This document shows, piece by piece, positions 1-10,950 of a stretch of 64,000 nt of DNA (position 1 is its first letter; every line of letters begins with the position of its first letter). The stretch is taken from positions 28,096,177-28,160,176 of the forward strand of contig NC_092286.1 of the NCBI RefSeq assembly GCF_036320965.1, given 5' to 3'. This DNA is from Panulirus ornatus (lineage: Eukaryota; Arthropoda; Malacostraca; Decapoda; Palinuridae). The translations under genes were made by a program, and so were the position numbers. Under the pieces are notes generated by a model, which made no database searches, had not been told where the DNA came from, and saw only the letters and a list, made by a program, of their open reading frames with translations.

Positions 1-1012
1 TAAGAGTGGATGGTAAGTTGAGCAAAAGTTATGGTATACATGTGGGTGTGAGGGAGGGTTGAGTGACATTACCATGACTTTTTAATATGTATAAGATTGG
101 AGTGATAAGAGAGATGAAAGCTAAACCAGGGAAAGGGGGTGCAGAGATGGAGTGTTACGGTGAGGTAAGGTGGCAAGTGGGAAGCCTGTTTGCGGTTGAT
201 ACTGTGTTGTTTGATAGGAGTGAAGAGCTGCAGAATGCTGTGTTGTGACGTGTGTAAGCAAAAGCAATTGAAGATAAATGCAACTGACAGTAATGGTGTT
301 TGAAAGGAAAGGAGAAAATGCATATATTTTGTAAAACCATACAAAGTGAAAGAAGAAAGTGTACAAAGAAAGAAGAAAGAATCAAAGTATTTGGGAGCTG
401 TCTTCGATAAGTCTGGTGACATGGAAGGAAAGATAAGGAAGGGAGCAGTACAAGGTAGAAAAGTTATTGGGTCTCTTAAAGTAATAATGAAGGGTAGAGG
501 TGTAAGTATGGAAGTGAAGATACGATTACAGGACAGTATTGTCTTCCCAAAAATGGACTCGGAATTAGTCAGAGAGGTCAAGAATCTGGGCTGTGGAAAT
601 GAACTATTTAAGAGCATATGGTATGCTAAATGAAATGAAAAAAGAAATGAGGGGGTATAAGAGTTCTGGTATGACAAGGAATGCAAAGGGTATGAACTGT
701 GGGGTGGTATAGTGGGTGAAATGTAATACTTTGAGGTGGTTGGGGCACATGAAAAAATGCAAGACTGGGAGCTTACAAGGTGACTGAATGATAGTACAAT
801 TAAAGGGGATGTTGTGAGAGGAAGACCACTTGTGATATGGGAAAACAGAGTTAAAGAATACTGGAGAGAGAGAAATGGTGGAATAATGCACATAATAGCA
901 TATGCAAGGGAAGCACATAAGGAAAGAGATAAGTGAAGACCCTTTAGCTGTGACCTTACCCTTGATGCGAGTGCCCAAAGAGAACAGGCATCAGAGATAT
1001 ACATGAATAGAT
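1..1012 (+). mobile_element. Degenerate LINE reverse-transcriptase relic (family D), 5' end outside window
   Basis: Conceptual translation across several frames gives a decayed reverse-transcriptase C-terminal half. Near 40-130 there is a weak 'GVREG..TLP.LFNMYK' segment resembling RT motif B (GLRQGCVMSPWLFN). At 346-545 an open stretch reads KYLGAVFDKSGDMEG and then VKIRLQDSIVFPKM, matching the post-palm region of LINE RTs (KYLG...; ...LYG.E.W). At 735-985 comes RWLGHMKK, then GRPL.IWENRVKEYW, typical of LINE C-termini. Many stops and frameshifts make it non-functional. It differs from the main RTE-like family of this window. Its last 100 bases resemble the short repeats at 48546-48684 and 61075-61215. 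The family name is mine; the clade is not determined. Confidence 0.6.
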
Positions 1013-1728
1013 AGGATTCACTAAAACTAATGGAGCAGCAATAGCCTTAATAAAAAAGTTTTTAATATAAAGAAAGAATACTGCAAAAACCTACTTACCA
1101 AGTTCAGTCAGTCCACCTTTACGAAACTTGATCATTGGGATGTGGGGCTTCACAGCCTGTAGGTCATAAGATGATATTAACTGATGTAATATCCAACTCA
1201 TTTCACATCAGATCTTCATACTCAACAAATCCTTAAAGTTACTGCTGGTTCTAGTTTTACCTTTTCCCCACTCTAAAACCACCACAAAAACTCTTACTTT
1301 TGTCAGACTATGCTACCTTCTCTTCTCTGAAACCATAATTCTGTTCTCATTTCCATGATCAATAGGTTTTTGTGAAAGCAGAAAACACTTTTTCTGTGAT
1401 GCTAATAGTGAATAAAATTGAATTCTCTAGGTTAACTGCAATGGAAGAGAGAGGAATTCATACAGCAACAAACCATGGGGCCCTTTCAAGGTTAAGTATC
1501 AGTCTTAGGTCTCAAACATTATATTAAGTCTATGTACTTCACAATTTCATTGAATGGCAAAGTTTCTAGTACTTCTCCAGTCTAAACATTAAATAAAGGG
1601 CACAACTTACTGACACACAGCACAATAACAGTATACGCTATGTATAGCACTTTACATTAGCTGTTAGAAAAAAATTTATATGACATAAATTTTCATTCTA
1701 GGTGCACATAAAAATGTGACTTGTTGGT
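1013..1728. other. No recognised feature
   Basis: AT-rich non-repetitive-looking sequence. I see no credible exon, RNA gene or repeat. Confidence 0.4.
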
Positions 1729-2389
1729 AATTTGGTCTCCCACTTCTCCTCGTTCCCTCCACCTCCGACACATACATCCTCTTGATCAATCTTTCCTCAC
1801 TCATTCTCTCCATGCGCCCAAACCATTTCAAAACACCCTCTTCTGCTCTCTCAACCACGCTCTTCTTATTTCCACACATCTCTCTTACCCTTACATTACT
1901 TACTCGATCAAACCACCTCACACCACATATTGTCCTCAAACATCTCATTTCCAGCACATCCACCCTCCTGCACACAACTCGATCCATAGCCCACACCTCG
2001 CAACCATACAACATTGTTGGAACCACTATTCCTTCAAACATACCCATTTTTGCTTTCCGAGATAATGTTCTCGACTTCCACACATTCTTCAAGGCTCCCA
2101 GGATTTTCGCCCCCTCCCCCACCCTATGATTCACTTCCGCTTCCATGGTTCCATCGCTGCCAGATCCACTCCCAGATATCTAAAACACTTCACTTCCTCC
2201 AGTTTTTCTCCATTCAAACTTACCTCCCAACTGACTTGACCCTCAACCCTACTGTACCTAATAACCTTGCTCTTATTCACATTTACTCTTAACTTTCTTC
2301 TTTCACACAATCTACCAAACTCAGTCACCAGCTTCTGCAGTTTCTCACATGAATCAGCCACCAGCGCTGTATCATCAGCGAACAAACAC
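1729..2389 (-). mobile_element. RTE-like LINE fragment truncated at both ends
   Basis: On the minus strand this encodes the RT segment from FADDTALVAD (with C-terminal VNKSKV, FRYLGVDL and LYGCEVWAMD) to GRPN, then stops matching. It therefore lacks both the upstream RT domain and the usual 3' tail and poly-A. A frameshift lies near 2146 and the copy is diverged from the young copies at 25-36 kb. Loss of the 3' end is not expected from ordinary target-primed insertion, so a later deletion or rearrangement is likely. The right edge abuts the tRNA-Gly SINE array. Confidence 0.85.
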
Positions 2390-3003
2390 ACAAACCTTTA
2401 ACAGCCAGGATCGAACCCGGGATCCATGCATGGCAGGTGGGAGCACTATGGCTAGGCTATGATCGCCCCTAATAGGGAAATGACCATTTGAATACTATGT
2501 AAATGAATACCCACTGTCTCACATTGGTGAGCAATGGGGTCTACACAGGTCAAATGCCATCAGGCTCACACAACCAGCAGGTAGCATCTTACAGAACATA
2601 TCTGTACAAAACAGAGGTATATGAATACGAACAAGCATATGCACGCCCTTTCATAGAACATACAAACCTCCCACAGCCAGGTTTGAACCCAGGACCCTTG
2701 TGTGGCAGGTGGGAGTGCTTCATCTAGGCTATGATTACCCCTCAAAGGGAAATGACTTTGAATGTAATCGAATACCCTTCATCTCATGATGGTGAGCATT
2801 GGGGTCTACACTGATCAAATCCCATCAGACACACAACCAGCAGGTAGCATTTTACAGACACTAACTGCACAACACAGAGGTATATGAATAAGAACAGAGT
2901 GCATATGCACACCTTTCATAGAACATACAAATCTCCAACAGCCAGGTTCGAACCCGGGACCCCTGCGTGGCAGGTGGGAGTGCTACCACTAGGCTAGGCT
3001 ATG
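2390..3003 (-). repeat. Tandem array of three tRNA-Gly-derived SINE units (about 265-272 bp each)
   Basis: Three tRNA-like heads are read on the minus strand: about 2402-2470, 2673-2741 and 2940-3003. Each has a B-box-like GGTTCGAACC or close variant and an anticodon-arm region CACCTGCCA that fits tRNA-Gly(GCC). Between them lies a conserved body containing ACAACCAGCAGGTAGCAT and CAGAGGTATATGAATA. Spacing between heads is 272 and 265 bp. The heads are imperfect (for example TTTGAACCCAGG in the middle one), so these are SINE or tRNA-pseudogene units rather than functional tRNA genes. Confidence 0.7.
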
Positions 3004-3065
3004 AAAGTGCGTGTATATGCACTTTGTTCATAATCATATACCTCTGTGTTGTACAGTTAGGTTCT
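3003..3065 (+). repeat. Inverted partial copy of the tRNA-Gly SINE body
   Basis: The reverse complement of 3003-3063 matches about 2865-2925 with few differences (both contain CAACACAGAGGTATATGA). The tandem array therefore ends in an inverted repeat whose arms flank the third tRNA-like head. Confidence 0.7.
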
Positions 3066-3079
3066 ATAAAATGCAGGGG

Positions 3080-3326
3080 GTAGCACTGCTGCTTCCTGTG
3101 GGGTATGGTAGCACCAGGAATGGATGAAGGCAAGCAAGTATGAATATGTACATGTGTATATATGTATATGTCTGTGTATATGTATGTATGTATGTATATG
3201 TTGATAGGTATGTATATATGAGTGTATGGGAGTTTATGTATATATATGTGTATATGAGTGGATGGGCCAATCTTCAATTGTTTCCTGGCGCTACCTCTCT
3301 GACGCGGGAAACAGCCATTATGTATA
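3080..3326 (+). repeat. LINE-type 3' tail module C
   Basis: Contains GAATGGATGAAGGCAAGCAA, a long TATG/TGTA-rich stretch, GAGTGGATGGGCCAAT, and ends with GGCGCTACCTCTCTGACGCG. The same order is seen at 55195-55410 (+), and in reverse at 37571-37857 and 56258-56420. The end resembles the 3' terminus of the RTE-like elements, so this is read as a detached 3' tail. Confidence 0.55.
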
Positions 3327-3338
3327 ACAAATATAAAT

Positions 3339-3511
3339 GAAAATATATACCCTTGCCTGAGCCGGACACCCATTTTATCAACCAACCCTTAGGGAAGGAT
3401 AAACAGCTGGGTTGACTGTAATGAATGCTGCAACCAGGATTCAAACCTATGCACTCGACACTGGGCGGCCCATGAATACCTTAAGGTCAGGAATGCTAAC
3501 CACTTCACAAC
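3339..3511 (-). mobile_element. tRNA-derived SINE, family 2
   Basis: The reverse complement starts with an A-box-like GAAGTGGTTAG, has a B-box-like GGTTTGAATCC, then GTCAACCCAGCTGTTTATCC, TTGGTTGATAAAATGGGT and GGCTCAGGCAAGGG. The same blocks occur in order at 13983-14220 and 56960-57206. Confidence 0.65.
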
Positions 3512-5122
3512 AGGAATTATAGAAAAAGATTACCTTTGCCATATTAACAAAGCCATTCCTTTTCTATCAGAATTTATACAGTGGGGTATAGCTATACACA
3601 AAATCTTCTGAACGACGTTATTACATCTTCTGAATGATGTTATTACAGGTTCTGCTTACAATACACCTTTATATTTACATGTCAAAGCTTTAAGAGAGCA
3701 AAACTCATTTTACATATAAAGATCTAACTGCTGGCAAAACTGAAATTGCAAAATATCAAAGGAGGATAATGTTATATCTAGACAAAATATCTGAAGAAGT
3801 CACAAAGATCAGTATATTTCTGTGAAAATGGATGCAATAATGGACAACATTATGTTACTACAAATATTTATGATAGCTTGAATACTTTAAAAGAATAAAT
3901 CAAGAGACCCCTACCGACACTCTCACAGCATGCGTACGAAGAAACAGTCCAAAGTGCTAAAGAAACAGTTATATTAAGTTTAAATCCAGCCTAAATATGT
4001 GTTCTGAAATACAATCAAAGCCATGCTTTGCTCAGGGAAAGGTATTTCAGCCTTCACAGATCACAGCCATGCAAAGTGGTTTGAAAATGCGGTGATTTTA
4101 AATTACCAATATCGACAAAAAATATCACCTCACTGGACTCGTTACACTCAACAGAACTCTACCTGCAGCGAACACTTACAATGATGTTACGTTTCATGGG
4201 TTGGTAGTGTGGTTCTTGAAAAACCACAGACAAACAAGAAGAGAAAGACGGCAACATCCTGAAAATTATCATGACCTGCCGCTAACTGAAAGGACTGATG
4301 TAGGAAGACCACAATTCAACGGTCGACTCCAATGACATGATTTTTGTCATTAGTCGCATATCAAAATCTCGTCCTTACACCACTCATTTATTCACAGCCT
4401 GACCTTAAACAATATGTCACCTTACAATTCAAAGGTCATTCTGTGGCCTAGACGTCACACACCACCAGACCCAGGCAGTTACGTAGACCCTAAAGGTGGT
4501 AACTGGAATGTCGTTTACCCAACAAAAATACATTTAAACTTCTCTAAATAGTTTACATGAGCAGCGCAGACATTCCATACTGTGTCACAGCCCATTTCGT
4601 CATATCTCAAGATCTCTCCCTAAATTACAAGGTTGCCATGTAAAAATACCATACACTCGACTATGGGCCCACAGAACCCCAACGCATTACAGATAACACT
4701 ACAGACATTGTTTCCCTTTTTAAAATCCCATCTAGTCCCCAGATGATCAGTTCTCTTATCACGTACTAACCAGAGATTATAATTACCTTCCAAGCAGAGC
4801 CCGCCAGAGAAGACATCCTTGCATTAACCTGCATTCTGTTTATCTCCAGAAATAGTCGGATCCCATGACTTCATAGGTACAGACTATTCAGATGACCGCG
4901 ACTTCACGAGAGGAAAGAATATAGCTAATTAAAAATATATAGCCTATAGATGATACATATTTTATCTATAATAAACTAAAGGATATTTTTATTGTCTAAA
5001 TTGCATAGAATATTTGTAATATAGATGGTCTAATTACGGTGTTTTGATGTGATATATGTATTGTTCAGTACTGTTCTGGTAGTTACACGTTATTTGGAGA
5101 TAACCCAATATCCCGCATTCAG

Positions 5123-5123
<1 letters not shown>
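3512..5123. other. No recognised feature
   Basis: About 1.6 kb without repeats I can recognise, long open frames or RNA genes. It looks like ordinary AT-rich intergenic sequence. Confidence 0.4.

Positions 5124-5200
<77 letters not shown>
5124..5200. repeat. (TA)n microsatellite
   Basis: Uninterrupted TA dinucleotides that run directly into the poly-T (A-tail on the minus strand) of the adjoining LINE copy. Confidence 0.98.
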
Positions 5201-5218
<18 letters not shown>

Positions 5219-6203
5219 TACTTTGTCGCTGTCTCCCGCGTTTGCGAGGTAGCGCAAGGAAACAGACGAAAGAAATGGCCCAACCCCCCCCATACACATG
5301 TACATACACACGTCCACACACGCAAATATACATACCTACACAGCTTTCCATGGTTTACCCCAGACGCTTCACATGCCTTGATTCAATCCACTGACAGCAC
5401 GTCAACCCCTGTATACCACATCGCTCCAATTCACTCTATTCCTTGCCCTCCTTTCACCCTCCTGCATGTTCAGGCCCCGATCACACAAAATCTTTTTCAC
5501 TCCATCTTTCCACCTCCAATTTGGTCTCCCTCTTCTCCTCGTTCACTCCACCTCCGACACATATATCCTCTTGGTCAATCTTTCCTCACTCATTCTCTCC
5601 ATGTGCCCAAACCATTTCAAAACACCCTCTTCTGCTCTCTCAACCACGCTCTTTTTATTTCCACACATCTCTCTTACCCTTACGTTACTTACTCGATCAA
5701 ACCACCTCACACCACACAATGTCCTCAAACATCTCATTTCCAGCACATCCATCCTCCTGCGCACAACTCTATCCATAGCCCACGCCTCGCAACCATACAG
5801 CATTGTTGGAACCACTATTCCTTCAAACATACCCATTTTTGCTTTCCGAGATAATGTTCTCGACTTCCACACATTTTTCAAGGCTCCCAAAATTTTCGCC
5901 CCCTCCCCCACCCTATGATCCACTTCCGCTTCCATGGTTCCATCCGCTGACAGATCCACTCCCAGATATCTAAAACACTTCACTTCCTCCAGTTTTTCTC
6001 CATTAAAACTCACCTCCCAATTGACTTGACCCTCAACCCTACTGTACCTAATAACCTTGCTCTTATTCACATTTACTCTTAACTTTCTTCTTCCACACAC
6101 TTTACCAAACTCAGTCACCAGCTTCTGCAGTTTCTCACATGAATCAGCCACCAGCGCTGTATCATCAGCGAACAACAACTGACTCACTTCCCAAGCTCTC
6201 TCA

Positions 6204-6205
<2 letters not shown>
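5201..6205 (-). mobile_element. RTE-like LINE, 5'-truncated, inserted in a (TA)n tract
   Basis: The minus strand encodes the RT C-terminal part from SQLLFADDTALVAD to VVYRG, followed by the family 3' tail (GGTATGTATATTTGCGTGTG, GGGCCATTTCTTTCGTC), the terminal stem-loop and a 17-nt A-tail. It shares subfamily markers with the copies at 34217 and 62907 (DLSADG, and GAAAAATGTG in the sense strand). A deviation at about 5378-5543 breaks the coding frame near the C-terminus. It is truncated immediately after the plus-strand string CTCTCATC and flanked by TA repeats on both sides. Confidence 0.93.

Positions 6206-6207
<2 letters not shown>

Positions 6208-6289
<82 letters not shown>
6208..6289. 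repeat. (TA)n microsatellite
   Basis: Pure TA repeat adjoining the 5'-truncated end of the LINE. With 5124-5200 it forms the split target tract. Confidence 0.98.
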
Positions 6290-6293
<4 letters not shown>

Positions 6294-6345
6294 CCGGAAT
6301 GCAAGACATGGCCTATGGGGGATATGTAGAAGACAACGGAGTCTG

Positions 6346-9161
6346 CAATACACTATAATATCTAATAACCCTACAATACACTGTGATATTCAATAGCAAT
6401 ACACTGTGATATTCAATAGCAATACACTGTGATATTCAATAGCAATACACTGTGATATTCAATAGCAATACATTGTGATATTCAATAGCAATACACTGTG
6501 ATATTCAATAGCAGTACTGTGATATTCAATAGCAATACACTGATATTCAATAGCAGTACACTGTGATATTCAATAGCAGTACACTGTGATATTCAATGGC
6601 AATACACTGTGATATTCAGTAGCAATACACTGTGATATTCAATAGCAGTACACTGTAATATTCAATAGCAGTACATTGTGATATTCAATAGCAGTACACT
6701 GATATTCAATAGCAGTACACTGTGATATTCAATAGAAATACACTGTGATATTCAATAGCAAGACACTGTGATATTCAATAGCAGTACTGTGATATTCAAT
6801 AGCAGTACACTGTGATATTCAATAGCAATACACTGTGATATTCAATAGCAGAACACTGTGATATTCAATAGCAGAACACTGTGATATTCAGTAGCAATAC
6901 ACTGTGATATTCAATAGCAGTACACTGTGATATTCAATAGCAGTACACTGTGATATTCAATAGCAGTACACTGTGATATTCAATAGCAATACACTGTGAT
7001 ATTCAATAGCAGTACACTGTGATATTCAGTAGCAATACACTGTGATATTCAACAGCAGTACACTGTGATATTCAATAGCAATACACTGTGATATTCAGTA
7101 GCAATACACCGTGATATTCAATAGCAATGCACTGTGATATTCAGTAGCAATACACTGTGATATTCAATAGCAATACACTGTGATATTCAGTAGCAATACA
7201 CTGTGATATTCAATAGCAATACACTGTGATATTCAATAGCAATACACCGTGATATTCAATAGCAATACACTGTGATATTCAATAGCAATACACTGTGATA
7301 TTCAATAGCAATACACTGTGATATTCAATAGCAATACACCGTGATATTCAATAGCAATACACTGTGATATTCAATAGCAATACACCATGATATTCAACAG
7401 CAATACACCGTGATATTCAATAGCAATACACTGTGATATTCAATAGCAATACACCGTAATATTCAATAGCAATACACCGTAATATTCAATAGCAATACAC
7501 TGTGATATTCAGTACAATACACTGTGATATTCAATAGCAATACAGTGATATTCAATAGCAATACACTGTGATATTCAATAGCAATACACTGTGATATTCA
7601 ATAGCAATACACTGTGATATTCAATAGCAATACACCGTGATATTCAATAGCAATACACTGTGATATTCAATAGCAATACACCATGATATTCAACAGCAAT
7701 ACACCGTGATATTCAATAGCAATACACTGTGATATTCAATAGCAATACACCGTAATATTCAATAGCAATACACCGTAATATTCAATAGCAATACACTGTG
7801 ATATTCAGTACAATACACTGTGATATTCAATAGCAATACAGTGATATTCAATAGCAATACACTGTGATATTCAATAGCAATACACTGTGATATTCAACAG
7901 CAGTACACTGTGATATTCAATAGCAATACACTGTGATATTCAGTAGCAATACACCGTGATATTCAATAGCAATGCACTATGATATTCAGTAGCAATACAC
8001 TGTGATATTCAATAGCAATACACTGTGATATTCAGTAGCAATACACTGTGATATTCAATAGCAATACACTGTGATATTCAATAGCAATACACTGTGATAT
8101 TCAATAGCAATACACTGTGATATTCAATAGCAATACACTGTGATATTCAATAGCAATACACTGTGATATTCAATAGCAATACACCGTGATATTCAATAGC
8201 AATACACTGTGATATTCAATAGCAATACACCATGATATTCAACAGCAATACACCGTGATATTCAATAGCAATACACTGTGATATTCAATAGCAATACACC
8301 GTAATATTCAATAGCAATACACCGTAATATTCAATAGCAATACACTGTGATATTCAGTACAATACACTGTGATATTCAATAGCAATACAGTGATATTCAA
8401 TAGCAATACACTGTGATATTCAATAGCAATACACTGTGATATTCAATAGCAATACACTGTGATATTCAATAGCAATACACTGGGACATTCAGTGGCAATA
8501 CACTGTGATATTCAATAGCAATACACTGTAATATTCAATAGCAATAACTGTGATATTCAATAGCAATACACTGTGATATTCAACAGCAATACACAGTGAT
8601 ATTCAATAGCAATACACTGTGATATTCAATAGCAATACACTGTGATATTCAATAGCAATACGCTGTGATATTCAATAACAATACACTGTGATATTCAATA
8701 GCAATACACTGTGATATTCAACAGCAATACACAGTGATATTCAATAGCAATACACTGTGATATTCAACAGCAATACACTGTGATATTCAATAGCAATACA
8801 CTGTGATATTCAATAGCAATACACTGTGATATTCAATAGCAATACACTGTGATATTCAATAGCAATACACTGTGATATTCAGTAGCAATACACTGTGATA
8901 TTCAATAGCAATACACTGTGATATTCAATAGCAATACACCGTGATATTCAATAGCAATACACTGTGATATTCAATAGCAATACACTGTGATATTCAATAG
9001 CAATACACCGTGATATTCAATAGCAATACACTGTGATATTCAATAGCAATACACCGTGATATTCAATAGCAATACACTGTGATATTCAATAGCAATACAC
9101 TGTGATATTCAATAGCAATACACCGTGATATTCAATGCCTCTGCAATACACTGTAATATTT
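6346..9161. repeat. 23-bp minisatellite, about 120 copies
   Basis: Tandem units built on GATATTCAATAGCAATAC plus ACTGT. Variants include CAGTA or CAACA for CAATA, ACCGT for ACTGT, and occasional 19-20-bp short units. A marker unit with AGTACAATAC occurs at 7511, 7807 and 8356, showing duplication of multi-unit blocks. The first and last units both carry a preceding TCTGCAATACACT context. No protein-coding potential. Confidence 0.97.
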
Positions 9162-9237
9162 CATGAACCGCGAAAATGTCACAAACCACAACACTTACTT
9201 CCTGGTGCTGTGTTGATCAGCGAGAGGACGCGAAGCC

Positions 9238-10950
9238 ACACATCATCCTGGCCAACGGGAGCCATCGCTGATCATCATCCTGGCCAACGGGAGCCAACGG
9301 CGATCATCATCCTGGCCAACGGGAGCCATCGGTGATCATCATCCTGGCCAACAGAAGCCATCGCTGATCATCATCCTGGCCAACAGGAGCCATCGTCGAT
9401 CATCATCCTGGCCAACGGGAGCCATCGGTGATCATCATCCTGGCCAACAGGAGCCATCGTCGATCATCATCCTGGCCAACGGGAGCCATCGCTGATCATC
9501 ATCCTGGCCAACACGCGCCATCGCTGATCATCATCCTGGCCAACGGGAGCCATCGCTGATCATCATCCTGGCCAACGGGAGCCAACGGCGATCATCATCC
9601 TGGCCAACGGGAGCCATCGGTGATCATCATCCTGGCCAACAGGAGCCAACGGCGATCATCATCCTGGCCAGCAGGCGCCATCGCTGATCATCATCCTGGC
9701 CAACAGGCGCCATCGCTGATCATCATCCTGGCCAACACGCGCCATCGCTGATCATCATCCTGGCCAACGGGAGCCAACGGCGATCATCATCCTGTCCAAC
9801 GGGAGCCAACGGCGATCATCATCCTGGCCAACAGGCGCCATTGCTGATCATCATCCTGGCCAACAGGAGCCATCGCCGATCATCATCCTGGCCAACAGGC
9901 GCCATCGCTGATCATCATCCTGGCCAACAGGAGCCATCGCTGATCATCATCCTGGCCAACAAGAGCCATCGCTGATCATCATCCTGGCCAACAGGAGCCA
10001 TCGCCGATCAACATCCTGGCCAACAGGCGCCATCGCCGATCATCATCCTGGCCAACAGGCGCCATCGCTGATCATCATCCTGGCCAACAGAAGCCATCGC
10101 TGATCATCATTCTGGCCAACAGGAGCCATCGCCGATCATCATCCTGGCCAACAGATGTCATCGCTTATCATCATCCTGGCCAACAAGAACCATCATTAAT
10201 CATCATTCTAGCCAATAGGCATCATTAATCATCATCCTAGCCAACAGCACCATTAATCATCATCCTAGCCAACATACCATTAATCATCACCCTAGCCAAC
10301 AGGCACCATTAATCATCATCCTAACCAACAGGCACCATTAATCATCATCCTAGCCAACAGCACCATTAATCATCACCTTAACCAACAGGCACCATCAATC
10401 ATCATCCTAACCAACAGGCACCATTAATTATCATCCTGACCAACAGGCACCATTAATCATCATCCTAGCCAACAGCACCATTAATCATCACCTTAACCAA
10501 CAGGCACCATTAATCATCATCCTAACCAACAGGCACCATTAATTATCATCCTGACCAACAGGCACCATTAATCATCACCCTAGCCAACAGCACCATTAAT
10601 CATCATCCTAACCAACAGGCACCATTAATTATCATCCTGACCAACAGGCACCATTAATCATCACCCTAGCCAACAGCACCATTAATCATCACCTTAACCA
10701 ACAGGCACCATTAATCATCATCCTAACCAACAGGCACCATTAATTATCATCCTGACCAACAGGCACCATTAATCATCATCCTAGCCAACAGCACCATTAA
10801 TCATCATCCTAACCAACAGGCACCATTAATTATCATCCTGACCAACAGGCACCATTAATCATCACCTTAACCAACAGGCACCATTAATCATCATCCTAAC
10901 CAACAGGCACCATTAATCATCACCCTAACCAACAGGCACCATTAATCATC
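9238..10950. repeat. 32-bp minisatellite grading into a 29-bp subfamily
   Basis: From about 9238 to 10190 the unit is 32 bp and built on GATCATCATCCTGGCCAAC plus GGGAGCCATCG-type endings. From about 10190 to 10950 a shorter 29-bp relative (AATCATCATCCTAACCAAC, GGCACCATT) takes over. The shared core ATCATCATCCT..CCAACAGG shows common origin. The short open frame near 9135-9335 simply reads through the repeat. Confidence 0.96.

Noticed and set aside
69..1004. A 311-codon minus-strand open frame
   Set aside because: It lies opposite the decayed plus-strand LINE RT, is rich in Ser, Leu, Phe and His as expected for an antisense shadow, and matches no family.
2402..3003. Functional tRNA-Gly genes
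   Set aside because: The heads have mismatched B boxes and stems and are embedded in a 265-272-bp SINE-like unit.
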